Notes: generated by a model from the letters alone, not told the origin. 27,027 nucleotides of DNA from SPGG2 sp964194625 (GCA_964194625.1 CAXMNC010000245.1:1-27027); one strand, 5' to 3'. Counted from the stretch's first letter, positions 7,427 to 16,867 are shown. Numbers and translations are program-made.

Positions 7427-9718
7427 TTGAGTTTGAGCTGGAAAGAAAAACTGGCGGATCGCATCGCCCCGGAACTGGCGGGCGAGATCGATCAATTCGA
7501 GCGTCAGATGGCGCTGCGGAGGCAGGGCAAGATCGAAGACAAGATATTCGCGGAGATTCGACTACGGCGCGGGGTATATGGCCAGCGTTATGATAACGGT
7601 CAGCGCCATGACGGAGAGAAAACCCAAGATATTGCTTTTCCCTCCGGCGATCTACTCAAGGGTCCCAATACCAAGTGGGATGCCCCAGGCATGCAGCGCA
7701 TCAAGATTCCGTTCGGCGGGCTTAGTGCCGAGCAGATGGAGGTGCTTGCCGATGTCGCTGAAGAGTATTCGGACTCTATCTTGCACGTTACGACCCGTCA
7801 GGATATTCAGCTTCACTACATCTCGATAGACAACACCCCGGACATGCACCGTAGGTTAGCGGCGGCAGGCATCACTACCCGCGAGGCCTGTGGCAACACC
7901 GTTCGCAACGTCACCGCCTGTCCATTGGCGGGTGTCTGCCGCGATGAAGCCTTCGATGTGACGCCCTACAGTAAAGCAATCGCGAAATTCTTGCTCGGCC
8001 ATCGCGATGTGCAGGATTTCGGCCGCAAGGTCAAGGTTGCGTTCTCTGGCTGCCAACAACACGCGTGCGGTCTCGTTTCGATGCACGACATGGGCGCGAT
8101 CGCCAAGACACGCACGATTGATGGCGCCGAGAAGCGTGGTTTCGAGTTCTATGTGGGTGGTGGTCTTGGTGCCATCCCTCACCACGCCAAGTTATTTGAC
8201 GAGTTTTTGTCGGAGGAAGAACTATTTCCGACGGCGCAAGCGATTGCCCGTGTGTTTGCTCGGTTAGGTGAGAAACGAAATCGCGGCCGTGCGCGTTTAA
8301 AGTTTCTGGTCGCCAAACTCGGCATCGATCAGTTTAGAGACCTAGTCTTGCACGAGCGTGAGACGCTAAAGGCTGATCCGGCGTGGACCGACTGGCTTGC
8401 TTCCGTCCGAGATGAGTATGAGTCGCCGTTGACGAATCCCAACCGTCAACAGACGGCGCCAGAGGAGGGATTCGACAAGTGGCAACAGACCAATGTTTAC
8501 CGCCAACGTCAGCCGGGCTTTGCTGCCGTATCTATCACTTTGCCGCTCGGTGATCTCAGTTCATATCAAATGCGACAACTCGCGTCGGTATGTCGCTGCT
8601 ATGTACGAGACACGATCCGCACCACGGTTGAACAGAATATTTTGCTACGCTGGGTGCACGAGTCCGATCTAACGGCATTGCATCGCGATTTGGTGGCCAT
8701 CGGTCTTGGCGATCCAGGGGCACAAACGATTGTGGATGTTACGGCTTGTCCGGGCACGGATACCTGTAAACTCGGTATCGCATCCTCACGTGGGCTCACC
8801 GCAGAGTTGCGTGAACATCTGGCGGCGAAGAATCTGCAGTACGATGCAACGATCAACGGTCTACGTATAAAAGTAAGCGGATGCTTCAATTCTTGTGGGC
8901 AACATCATTTGGCCGAAATTGGTTTTTACGGTGTTGGTCGTACTATCAATAACTACAAGGTTCCTCACTTCCGTGTCTTGCTTGGCGGTCGTTGGAATGG
9001 GAATGGAAAGGATTTTGGGCTCAGTATTGGTGCGGTGCCATCGAAACGGATTCCTGAAACGGTTGATCGGTTGATCGATCGTTATCTACATGATCGCAAC
9101 CGTGGCGAGCATTTCACTGACTTTGTGGCCCGCATCGGAAAAAAAGAGGTCAAGGCGATGCTGCAAGACCTGATGGTCGTGCCGCCCCCGGAAGTCGATC
9201 CAGCTTTGTATACAGATTGGGGGGATGCAAGACGATTTACTATTGGTGATATCGGTGTCGGCGAATGTGCCGGCGAAGTAGTGAGTCTCGCAGACTTTGG
9301 TCTTGCCGCGGCAGAGAATGAAGTGTTCGAGGCGCAACTGTTGCTTGATGACGGTCATGCCAGCCGGGCAGCCGCAAAAGCGCTCGATGCTATGCTTACC
9401 GCAGCGCAAGGACTAATCAAGACACAAGACCCAGACATCTCGAATGATACGGTAAAAATTGTGGCTGGGTTCCGTGACCGCTTCTATGATACGCAGTTGT
9501 TTTTCGATCCGTTCGCGGGCGGTAAGTTTGCGCGCTATCTTTTCGTGGCTTACGAAAGCGCGAACGACAATCCCACCCTAGAGCTTGCCCATCAGCGAGT
9601 TGAAGAAGCTCAGCTCTTTATTGAGGCGGCCCACGCCTGTCAGGCTCGACTGCTAGAGGCGCACAGTAAGCATCGGATCACGCCGATAGATGCGATTTTG
9701 GCAACAACAGTAGCATGA
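7427..9718 (+). CDS. Sirohaem nitrite/sulfite reductase with C-terminal extension
   Basis: This 763-residue enzyme should carry out six-electron reduction of sulfite to sulfide or nitrite to ammonia on a sirohaem/[4Fe-4S] centre. Ferredoxin-like half-domains lie at about 88-150 and 365-425. The C-terminal catalytic half has the cluster motif: C441-x5-C447 (TACPGTDTC) and C486-x3-C490 (SGCFNSC). The N-terminal half holds a similar set: C165-x5-C171 (TACPLAGVC) and C209-x4-C214. Residues about 615-763 are a helical extension lacking in ordinary reductases, faintly HEPN-like. The start is TTG at 7427, placed six bases after GGAGG. The stop overlaps the next gene (ATGA). The CysB-like regulator and absence of nitrate genes favour sulfite as substrate, an inference. 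Confidence 0.85.
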   Translation: MSLSWKEKLADRIAPELAGEIDQFERQMALRRQGKIEDKIFAEIRLRRGVYGQRYDNGQRHDGEKTQDIAFPSGDLLKGPNTKWDAPGMQRIKIPFGGLSAEQMEVLADVAEEYSDSILHVTTRQDIQLHYISIDNTPDMHRRLAAAGITTREACGNTVRNVTACPLAGVCRDEAFDVTPYSKAIAKFLLGHRDVQDFGRKVKVAFSGCQQHACGLVSMHDMGAIAKTRTIDGAEKRGFEFYVGGGLGAIPHHAKLFDEFLSEEELFPTAQAIARVFARLGEKRNRGRARLKFLVAKLGIDQFRDLVLHERETLKADPAWTDWLASVRDEYESPLTNPNRQQTAPEEGFDKWQQTNVYRQRQPGFAAVSITLPLGDLSSYQMRQLASVCRCYVRDTIRTTVEQNILLRWVHESDLTALHRDLVAIGLGDPGAQTIVDVTACPGTDTCKLGIASSRGLTAELREHLAAKNLQYDATINGLRIKVSGCFNSCGQHHLAEIGFYGVGRTINNYKVPHFRVLLGGRWNGNGKDFGLSIGAVPSKRIPETVDRLIDRYLHDRNRGEHFTDFVARIGKKEVKAMLQDLMVVPPPEVDPALYTDWGDARRFTIGDIGVGECAGEVVSLADFGLAAAENEVFEAQLLLDDGHASRAAAKALDAMLTAAQGLIKTQDPDISNDTVKIVAGFRDRFYDTQLFFDPFAGGKFARYLFVAYESANDNPTLELAHQRVEEAQLFIEAAHACQARLLEAHSKHRITPIDAILATTVA

Positions 9719-10347
9719 CATCTGCTGCCTTGAAGTCCGTGAGTGAGTCAGCCTCAGAGCTACCACGTTTCTGCGTGAAGTTTTTCGCTCATTCAGATAC
9801 GGCGGTTGACGATGCCAAGTTTATCGATGTTTTCCATCGTTGGATCCAGCGGCAGATATTACCCGGGATCCTAATCGATGTAGCTGATTATCGTCACGTT
9901 CCTAACGGCCCCAGCATTCTACTCATCGGCCACGAAGCGGATATCGTCATGGATCGGACCGATGGTCGTTTAGGCCTGCTTTACCAGCGCAAATCTGCCC
10001 AGCCCGGACCATTAACGGTTCGGTTATGCGCAGCAATAGAGACCGCGCTTTCAGCATGCCGATTACTAGAGCAGGAATTGTTACTGGGGGGTGACATAAA
10101 GTTTGCCGGCGACGAATTCGTTTTTATTGCCAACGATCGTCTGTTGGCACCTAACAACCAGGCAACGTTTGACGCCATGCGCAACGACCTGGAGATGGTA
10201 GCCGAGGCGCTATCACCACCTGGCGGTTGGAAGATCGAACAATGCGGTGCTGAGGATGAGCGAGAACGCTTCAGCGCGCGGTATCGCAATACTGAACCCA
10301 CTAACATAGAAACCTTACTTGAAAACCTGCACCGTCGCCCCTATTGA
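9715..10347 (+). CDS. Conserved-looking protein of unknown function coupled to the reductase
   Basis: This 210-residue soluble protein starts inside the stop of the reductase gene (ATGA overlap), so the two are translationally coupled and probably made in fixed ratio. I recognise no catalytic signature. Segments that look constrained are VFHRWIQRQILPGILIDVADY, HVPNGPSILLIGHEADI, and FIANDRLLAPNNQATFD. There is no signal peptide or membrane helix, and only three or four scattered cysteines, so a metal-sulfur cluster is unlikely. From context it may be an assembly factor, a subunit, or an adaptor between the reductase and the large flavoprotein downstream. Confidence 0.7.
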   Translation: MTSAALKSVSESASELPRFCVKFFAHSDTAVDDAKFIDVFHRWIQRQILPGILIDVADYRHVPNGPSILLIGHEADIVMDRTDGRLGLLYQRKSAQPGPLTVRLCAAIETALSACRLLEQELLLGGDIKFAGDEFVFIANDRLLAPNNQATFDAMRNDLEMVAEALSPPGGWKIEQCGAEDERERFSARYRNTEPTNIETLLENLHRRPY

Positions 10348-10481
10348 GGGTGCGGGTTGCCTCAGAACCCATAGTATTACCCGCGTCTGTCGGGGTTTCA
10401 GTATTGTGTGGACCACCAATCCCCTGAAAACTGAGGTCCGATACCCGCAGTTCGGATAGAATAGTCTTATCAGTAATTTAT

Positions 10482-13400
10482 ATGAACCAGACGCGTAATA
10501 CTTCTGCCCGTACTAAGAAGGGGGGCCATAGACATGGTGGGCTCGCGCTCGGCGTGGCCGGATTTTCCTATGGCGACTTGTATGATTCGGCACGCTTGCA
10601 AGGCCTGCTCGTGGCATTTGACGATACCGTACGGCAGCAGGACTCGGGACTTTTCTCCGAATATAAGGCCTACCGAGAGTCTTTTGGCGATGGTTTATCG
10701 CCAAAAGAAACCTCGAGCCTACTGGTACGCATGGCACCCTACGTCGGACGTTTTGTTGCGCGGTTGTTCGATGTCGAAGCCTTTCATCAGGTGCAGGCCG
10801 AGTCGATGCAGGATGAAGTAGAACACATTCTTACCTACCGCAATGAAATTGTCATGCGGGTGGGCAGCAAATACAAAGGTCAAAATGTAGCCGAGTGGGA
10901 TATCGCCGGGCTCGAGCGTGAACTTGAAACCCTCAGACGTGTGGCGTTTCCAGAGATTGCGGCCGATGAGGACGCGGAGCGGGTACTCAGCACCCTTGCC
11001 ACTAGAATCTATCGACTAGCCGAACACTACCGCCAGGCGGGGAAGGGGAAGCAGAGCCAGTACAGCAGTGCTGACGGAGATTTGAAGGTTCTGCGCGGCC
11101 GGCTGGCCCAAGACCCTGAAGCCAAAGAGGTGCTGGCAGAGATATTGAGCCAGCAGGGACCGTTGGTGTTTGCAGACCGTTTACTCGACGTTATACAGAG
11201 ATGGAGTTATGCAGCACTGAATGACCCAGCATTGGCAAAGTGCGTCGCCGGATGGGCGAGTTTCAAGAAGCCAGCAAAGACGGACTTTGAACATCTTGTA
11301 CCCTATGAGATCGTTGAAAAAGAAAACCATGTGACCCTGGTTGGGCCAAAGGCAACCCGCCGCCGGCGTGACGGCTTTGCGTTGACTGACAAACGCTTCA
11401 ACCAGCGCGAGATACTCTATGAACTTGATCACTGCATCTATTGTCATGAAACCGATACTGACTATTGCTCCAAGGGGATGCCGAATAAGAAGACCGGCAC
11501 GTTTAAAGTCAATGTCCTCGGTGTAGATCAAACGGGGTGTCCGTTAGAAGAAAAGATTTCTGAAATGCATATTATCAAGCGCCAGGGCGACAATGTCGGT
11601 GCGTTGGCATTGATTATGATCGATAACCCTATGTGCCCGGGGACCGGGCACCGCATTTGTAACGATTGCATGAAGGGTTGCATTTATCAAAAGACTGAAC
11701 CAGTCAATATTCCCCAGATCGAAACGAATGTATTGACCGATGTGCTGTTTCTGCCCTATGGCTTTGAGATTTATAGCTTGCTCACCCGCTGGAATCCGTT
11801 GAATGTAAAGCGCCCATATGCGTTGCCGTATAACGGCAAGAACGTGCTGGTCGTGGGCCTCGGTCCCGCGGGTTATACGCTTGCGCACTATCTACTAAAT
11901 GAAGGTTTTGCGGTGGTGGGTATCGATGCCCTAAAGATTGAACCGCTGCCAGTCGAGCTAACCGGTGATGCCAATACCCCGCCAATACCGGTTAAGGATT
12001 TCAATGATCTTTACGAGGACCTGGACAAGCGCATCATGACTGGCTTCGGCGGGGTGGCGGAATACGGTATCACCGTGCGCTGGGACAAGAATTTCCTCAA
12101 GGTTATTTATCTTACGCTCGCTCGGCGCAGGACTTTTCTGTGTCATGGGGGCGTACGTTTTGGTGGTACGGTTACTATCGATGGTGCCTGGGATTTGGGC
12201 ATCGACCATATTGCCATCAGCAGCGGCGCCGGTAAGCCGACGATCATCGATATCAAGAACAACCTCATCCGTGGTATTCGAAAGGCCTCTGACTTTCTTA
12301 TGACACTACAGCTTTCCGGTGCCGCCAAGGAGTCATCGTTGGCGAATCTACAATTGCGTCTGCCGGCGGGCGTGATCGGCGCTGGGTTGACGGCTATCGA
12401 TACGGCCACAGAACTTACGGCCTACTACCCGGTGCAGGTGGAGAAAATGCTGCATCGCTATCAGCGACTGATCGATAGGTACGAGGAGGATAGCGTACTA
12501 GCACGATTCGATGCCGAAGAAAGGGAAATATTGGATGAGCTCTTAGTGCACGGACGCGAGGTGCAAGCGGAAAGAGAGCGTGCCAAGGCTGCAGGTGAAT
12601 CACCAAACTTTCAACCATTGATTGAGAAGTGGGGCGGTGTCACGATTTTTTATCGCAAGGGCATGAAGGATGCGCCGGCCTATCGGCAAAACCACGAGGA
12701 GGTGATAAAGGCCTTGGAGGAAGGTATTGCCTGGGCGGAGGGTATGAGCCCCACCGAGGCAATGCCGGATGAACACGGTCATCTGCAAGCAGTTAAATTT
12801 TCCAAGATGGTCCAGGCAGACGGCAAGTGGGTGAGTACGGGTGAGGACGTCGAGGTACCCTTGCGTAGTCTGCTTATTGCGGCCGGTATTTCGCCGAACA
12901 TCATCTATGAAAACGAATACCCCGGCACATTCGAATTGGATGGGAACTTTTTCCAACGATTTGAGCCTGTTGCCGACAATGGCACGCCAACACTTGAAGC
13001 CATGCACGATAAACGTTGGCCCAAGATCGGGAAGCCAGCGCCACTGACCTCGTATCACAAGAATGGAAAGTACATCAGTTTCTATGGAGACAATCATCCG
13101 GTCTACGCCGGCAACGTGGTCAAAGCCATGGCCAGCGCCCGAGACGGTTATCCATATGTCGTTAAGTTATTCGACAAGGAGCTACAAGATTTAGATGCGG
13201 ACCAACAAGATGAGCGTGATGGAAAGCTGACCGTACTAAGAAAGCGATTCGATGATGAGCTCATTGCTACGGTGGTTGAAAGTAATCGTCTAACCCCGAC
13301 CATCATTGAGGTTGTGGTCAAGGCCCCACGGCAGGCGCGTAAATTTCATCCGGGGCAGTTCTATCGGGTTCAGAATTTCGAAACCCACGCACCGGTAGTG

Positions 13401-14252
13401 GAGGGCACTACGCTAACGGCGGAAGGCATCGCACTGACAGGCGCATGGGTAGATAAGGAGAAAGGCTTAATCTCGTTAGTTGCACTGGAGATGGGGACGT
13501 CGTCGCGGCTTTGTGCCTCGTGGCAACCGGGAGACCCCATCGTGGTCATGGGTGTTACCGGCACGCCGACCGATGTACCGCATGATCGAAGTGTAATGCT
13601 TGCCGGCGGCGGCCTTGGTAATGCCGTGCTTTTCTCTATTGGCAAGGCACTGCGGGCTGCGGACAATAAAGTGGTTTACTTTGCGGGTTACAAGAGTCAG
13701 GAAGACGTTTTCAAGGTTAAAGATATCGAGGCGGCTTCGGACGTGATCGTGTGGTCCGTAGACAAAACGCCGGGCGTCGAAAAGATTCCAATTACACGAC
13801 CACAGGACAAGTCTTTCGTCGGTAATATGGTTGAGGCGATGCAGGCGTACGCAAAAGGAGAGCTAGGTGAGACGTCTATACCGATGCAGGATATCGACAA
13901 CATCATCGTAATTGGGTCTGATCGTATGATGGCAGCGGTTAAGGCCGCACGCCACGGGGTGCTAAAGCCTTATTTGAAGAATAACCACACTGCTATTGGC
14001 TCAATCAACTCGCCGATGCAGTGTATGATGAAGGGCGTATGCGCCCAGTGTCTGTGCAAGCACATTGACCCAAAAACGGGAGAGGAGTACTTTGTATATT
14101 CCTGCTACAACCAGGATCAGCCACTCGACCGGGTTGATTTCATTAATCTTAGCGCACGACTAAGGCAAAATTCGGCGCAAGAGAAGCTTTCGAATATGTG
14201 GTTAAGTTATTTGCTGGAAGAGCAGACAAGGCTTGCGGCTGATCAAGCCTGA
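10482..14252 (+). CDS. Giant Fe-S flavoprotein: GltD-like plus PyrK-like fusion (Nfn/Sud-type)
   Basis: The 1256-residue protein has four parts. Residues 1-300 are a helical region I do not recognise. Residues 310-405 carry eight cysteines (C318, C321, C329, C353; C385, C393, C396, C400), as in the two-cluster N-terminus of GltD-type proteins. Residues 450-880 hold two dinucleotide folds, VVGLGPAG (FAD, 457-464) and VIGAGLTAID (NADPH, 631-640). Residues 920-1230 resemble the ferredoxin-reductase-like PyrK: HPGQFYRVQ, AGGGLGNAV, and a cysteine cluster at C1181, C1187, C1190, C1192, C1208. This is the joined content of NfnB plus NfnA (or SudA plus SudB), electron-bifurcating transhydrogenases and sulfide dehydrogenases. 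Next to a reductase lacking CysJ, it is the likely electron donor. Start ATG 10482 has a weak ribosome site. Confidence 0.85.
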   Translation: MNQTRNTSARTKKGGHRHGGLALGVAGFSYGDLYDSARLQGLLVAFDDTVRQQDSGLFSEYKAYRESFGDGLSPKETSSLLVRMAPYVGRFVARLFDVEAFHQVQAESMQDEVEHILTYRNEIVMRVGSKYKGQNVAEWDIAGLERELETLRRVAFPEIAADEDAERVLSTLATRIYRLAEHYRQAGKGKQSQYSSADGDLKVLRGRLAQDPEAKEVLAEILSQQGPLVFADRLLDVIQRWSYAALNDPALAKCVAGWASFKKPAKTDFEHLVPYEIVEKENHVTLVGPKATRRRRDGFALTDKRFNQREILYELDHCIYCHETDTDYCSKGMPNKKTGTFKVNVLGVDQTGCPLEEKISEMHIIKRQGDNVGALALIMIDNPMCPGTGHRICNDCMKGCIYQKTEPVNIPQIETNVLTDVLFLPYGFEIYSLLTRWNPLNVKRPYALPYNGKNVLVVGLGPAGYTLAHYLLNEGFAVVGIDALKIEPLPVELTGDANTPPIPVKDFNDLYEDLDKRIMTGFGGVAEYGITVRWDKNFLKVIYLTLARRRTFLCHGGVRFGGTVTIDGAWDLGIDHIAISSGAGKPTIIDIKNNLIRGIRKASDFLMTLQLSGAAKESSLANLQLRLPAGVIGAGLTAIDTATELTAYYPVQVEKMLHRYQRLIDRYEEDSVLARFDAEEREILDELLVHGREVQAERERAKAAGESPNFQPLIEKWGGVTIFYRKGMKDAPAYRQNHEEVIKALEEGIAWAEGMSPTEAMPDEHGHLQAVKFSKMVQADGKWVSTGEDVEVPLRSLLIAAGISPNIIYENEYPGTFELDGNFFQRFEPVADNGTPTLEAMHDKRWPKIGKPAPLTSYHKNGKYISFYGDNHPVYAGNVVKAMASARDGYPYVVKLFDKELQDLDADQQDERDGKLTVLRKRFDDELIATVVESNRLTPTIIEVVVKAPRQARKFHPGQFYRVQNFETHAPVVEGTTLTAEGIALTGAWVDKEKGLISLVALEMGTSSRLCASWQPGDPIVVMGVTGTPTDVPHDRSVMLAGGGLGNAVLFSIGKALRAADNKVVYFAGYKSQEDVFKVKDIEAASDVIVWSVDKTPGVEKIPITRPQDKSFVGNMVEAMQAYAKGELGETSIPMQDIDNIIVIGSDRMMAAVKAARHGVLKPYLKNNHTAIGSINSPMQCMMKGVCAQCLCKHIDPKTGEEYFVYSCYNQDQPLDRVDFINLSARLRQNSAQEKLSNMWLSYLLEEQTRLAADQA

Positions 14253-14264
14253 TAGTGGTCGATC

Positions 14265-15239
14265 ATGAATCTACGTCAGCTTCGTTATATCTCCGCCGTT
14301 GCCCGCAACGGGCTTAACGTCTCTGCTACGGCGGAAACCCTGTTTACCTCGCAGCCTGGAGTGAGCAAACAGATCCAGCAACTAGAGGAGGAGTTAGGCG
14401 TTCAGATCTTCGAGCGCAGCGGCAAACAACTTACGCGCATTACGCCAGCCGGTAAGGCCATCATTGAAATGGCCGAGCGCGTACTAAATGGGGCAGAGAG
14501 CATTCCGCAATTGGCAAAGGAATATAGCGATCCCGACCGGGGCACGCTATCTATCGCGACCACCCATACCCAGGCACGTTATGTCCTACCGCCGATCATT
14601 CGAAACTTCGTTCAAAGGTACCCCAAAGTAGGGCTTCGACTGCATCAGGGAAATCCCATTCAGATAGCTGGGTTGGCAGCCAAAGGTGACGCCGACTTTG
14701 TAATCGCCTCCGAGGGGCTCGAGCATTTCGAAAGTCTCGTGATGATGCCGTGTTACAGATGGAATCGGACGATCGTTACTCCGTGTGATCACCCCTTAAC
14801 CGAGAGGCAACCCATCACGCTAGAGGCGATGATGGAGTACCCCATCATCACCTGTGACTTCGATTTCACAGGTGGCCCACGGGGCGAAGTCAATGACAGT
14901 GATCTAACCGTAGAGCCCAACATTGTGTGCACTGCCTTGGATGCTGACGTGATAAAGACTTATGTGCGACTTGGAATGGGTATCGGCATCATCGCCAAGA
15001 TGGCCTACGACTCCTCTACTGACAAGGATTTAGCTGCAATCGATGCTGGACACTTGTTTGAAACTAGCATGACCATGATTGGTTTTCGCCGAGGCAATTT
15101 TCTGCGCGGGTACATGTACGATTTCATCGAGCTATTTGCCCCACATCTAACGCGAGAGGTGGTAGATGCTGCTCGTAATGCTCGCTCTAAGGAAGAGGAA
15201 AAGCGGTTGTTCCATAATCTCCAATTACTCATGTGCTAA
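14265..15239 (+). CDS. cysB: CysB/Cbl-type LysR transcriptional regulator
   Basis: This 324-residue protein is a LysR-type regulator close to CysB. The N-terminal winged helix reads MNLRQLRYISAVARNGLNVS, then TSQPGVSKQIQQLEEELGVQIFER; the linker and effector domain follow, with SIATTHTQARYVLPP, a CysB hallmark for sensing N-acetylserine or sulfate/APS, and ALDADVIKTYVRLGMGIGII. It begins 12 bp after the flavoprotein stop, so it is probably cotranscribed. In enterobacteria CysB activates sulfur assimilation when sulfur is scarce; the same is inferred here and supports a sulfite rather than nitrite role for the reductase. CysB versus its paralogue Cbl cannot be separated by eye. Confidence 0.88.
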   Translation: MNLRQLRYISAVARNGLNVSATAETLFTSQPGVSKQIQQLEEELGVQIFERSGKQLTRITPAGKAIIEMAERVLNGAESIPQLAKEYSDPDRGTLSIATTHTQARYVLPPIIRNFVQRYPKVGLRLHQGNPIQIAGLAAKGDADFVIASEGLEHFESLVMMPCYRWNRTIVTPCDHPLTERQPITLEAMMEYPIITCDFDFTGGPRGEVNDSDLTVEPNIVCTALDADVIKTYVRLGMGIGIIAKMAYDSSTDKDLAAIDAGHLFETSMTMIGFRRGNFLRGYMYDFIELFAPHLTREVVDAARNARSKEEEKRLFHNLQLLMC

Positions 15240-15311
15240 CGTGAACAGCCTTCTTGTGCTGGCGGCGTGAAAGCGTATTGCGCTGGTAAACTAGGGGGCT
15301 AAAGGCAGCCG

Positions 15312-16769
15312 CTAGACCGCGCCGCCGGCCTTGGCACCAATCAAGTCGAGACCGCAATCCTGCTCTGCGGTCTGCACGTTAAACCAATCTAGGCTTTCAC
15401 GAAGGGTCACAACCTGACCGATAATGAAGAGGGCCGGGGGGCGCACATTGTGGTGGTGTATCGTCTCCGTGAGCGTTGCCAGCGTAGCGGTGAGAACGCG
15501 ATGGTCCGCTGTAGTGCCCCGCTCCACGACAGCGGCGGGCGTGGAATCAGCTAGGCCGTGTGCGACTAACCCCCGGCACAAAAGATCGACCGTCTGCACA
15601 CCCATATAGACTACGATGGTTTGACACGGCTGGGCGAGGGCCTCCCAGTTCAGCGCCAATATGCCGTCTTTCATATGCCCGGTAACAAATACGCACGACT
15701 GCGCATAATCCCGATGGGTCAGCGGAATCCCGGCGTAGGCGGCGCATCCAGAGGCAGCCGTTATACCTGGCACGACCTGGAACGGAATACCGGAGGCAGC
15801 GACGGCTTCTATCTCTTCACCCCCACGCCCGAAAATGAATGGATCACCACCTTTAAGGCGCGCAACTCGTTTACCTTGCTTGGCGAGACTTACCAGCAAT
15901 TCATTGATCGCTCGCTGTGGTAAGGCGTGGTGGTTCGGTTGCTTGCCGACATAGATACGTTCAGCATCACGCCGCGCTAGGTCGACGATGGCTTTCGAGA
16001 CTAGCCGATCATACACGACGACCTCCGCCTGCTGCAGCAGGCGGAGGGCGCGGAAGGTGAGGAGGTCAGGATCACCCGGTCCACCACCGATGAGATAGAT
16101 TTCGCCACACGCGTCGGCCGAGGGTTGCTCTGTGGCCAGGGCTGCTTCCAAAGACGCGACGGCGCCATGCTCACGTCCTGTAAACACCTTCTCCGGGACC
16201 GGGCCTTGCAACACCGACTCCCAGAAACGCCGGCGGGCGTCGCTTGAAGCGAAACGTGTCTTCACACGATCGCGGTAGCGTCCAAGGAATGCGGCAAGAC
16301 GCCCGTAGGCAGCAGGAATCAACGTCTCCAGCCGTGCCCGCAGCAAACGCGCTAACAACGGCGCCGTACCGCTACTGGAGATAGCGATGATAAGCGGCGA
16401 GCGATCTACAATGGCTGGCACAATGAACGTGGACCGCAACGGGTCGTCGACGACATTGACCGGTATCCCTCGCTCTCTTGCCATATCCGATACCCGCCGG
16501 TTGATGAGCGGTTGGTTCGTGGCGGCTACTACGAGCACACAGTTATCAAGGGCCCGTGGATTAAACGGCGACACCACGGGATGCACCATCCCTCGCACGA
16601 CTAGTTCCTCAAGCTCAGGGCACAATTCAGGCGCAACTACCGTGACATGCGCGCCGCTATCGCAAAGCAAGCGCGCTTTACGCGCGGCGACTTTGCCACC
16701 ACCCACGACGACACAAGGGCGGCCCTGGAGCTTAAGAAAAATTGGCAGGTAGTCCACAACGAACCCCAT
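15312..16769 (-). CDS. cysG: Sirohaem synthase, trifunctional CysG
   Basis: CysG turns uroporphyrinogen III into sirohaem: methylation, NAD-dependent oxidation, then iron insertion. I start at ATG 16769 (485 residues) because MGFVVDYLPIFLKLQGRPCVVVGGG is the family opening; a TTG at 16796 would add nine residues. The N-terminal half (about 1-215) has the NAD motif VVGGGKVAARKA and NVVDDP with D108, matching the E. coli chelatase residue Asp104. The C-terminal half (about 222-465) is uroporphyrinogen methyltransferase: YLIGGGPGDPDLLT and RLKGGDPFIFGRGGEE. It converges on cysB, with 72 bp between. It supplies the cofactor of the reductase in this locus and shares a 24-bp upstream element with it. 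Confidence 0.95.
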   Translation of the reverse strand: MGFVVDYLPIFLKLQGRPCVVVGGGKVAARKARLLCDSGAHVTVVAPELCPELEELVVRGMVHPVVSPFNPRALDNCVLVVAATNQPLINRRVSDMARERGIPVNVVDDPLRSTFIVPAIVDRSPLIIAISSSGTAPLLARLLRARLETLIPAAYGRLAAFLGRYRDRVKTRFASSDARRRFWESVLQGPVPEKVFTGREHGAVASLEAALATEQPSADACGEIYLIGGGPGDPDLLTFRALRLLQQAEVVVYDRLVSKAIVDLARRDAERIYVGKQPNHHALPQRAINELLVSLAKQGKRVARLKGGDPFIFGRGGEEIEAVAASGIPFQVVPGITAASGCAAYAGIPLTHRDYAQSCVFVTGHMKDGILALNWEALAQPCQTIVVYMGVQTVDLLCRGLVAHGLADSTPAAVVERGTTADHRVLTATLATLTETIHHHNVRPPALFIIGQVVTLRESLDWFNVQTAEQDCGLDLIGAKAGGAV

Positions 16770-16843
16770 GTGCACGATAGTTCTGTTGCGCAGCAATCTA
16801 GCGGTAGCGCGGGGTAGAAGGGAAAGACTTAAAATGCATATTC

Positions 16844-16867
16844 TTATTATTAAATGTTATATGGCGG
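16844..16867 (+). repeat. 24-bp element, copy 2, upstream of cysG
   Basis: This is the second copy of the element at 7335-7358 (22/24 identical), again ending TATATGGCGG on the plus strand. It sits 75-98 bp upstream of the cysG start on the opposite strand, in a 174-bp gap after the stop of the outer-membrane protein gene. The surrounding sequence is AT-rich and could include the cysG promoter. Confidence 0.5.

Noticed and set aside
7427..9718. Dissimilatory sulfite reductase (Dsr) interpretation
   Set aside because: The single-chain, duplicated NirA/CysI-like organisation with a CysB-like regulator and cysG nearby fits an assimilatory enzyme; no dsrA/dsrB-type pair or dsr partner genes are present.
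10348..10481. Hairpin-like sequence (GTGGACCAC with flanking ATTG/CAAT) before the large flavoprotein
   Set aside because: Arms are short and interrupted; not enough to call an operator or terminator.
15240..15311. Bidirectional terminator between cysB and cysG
   Set aside because: No convincing stem with T-run on either strand was seen in the 72-bp convergent gap.
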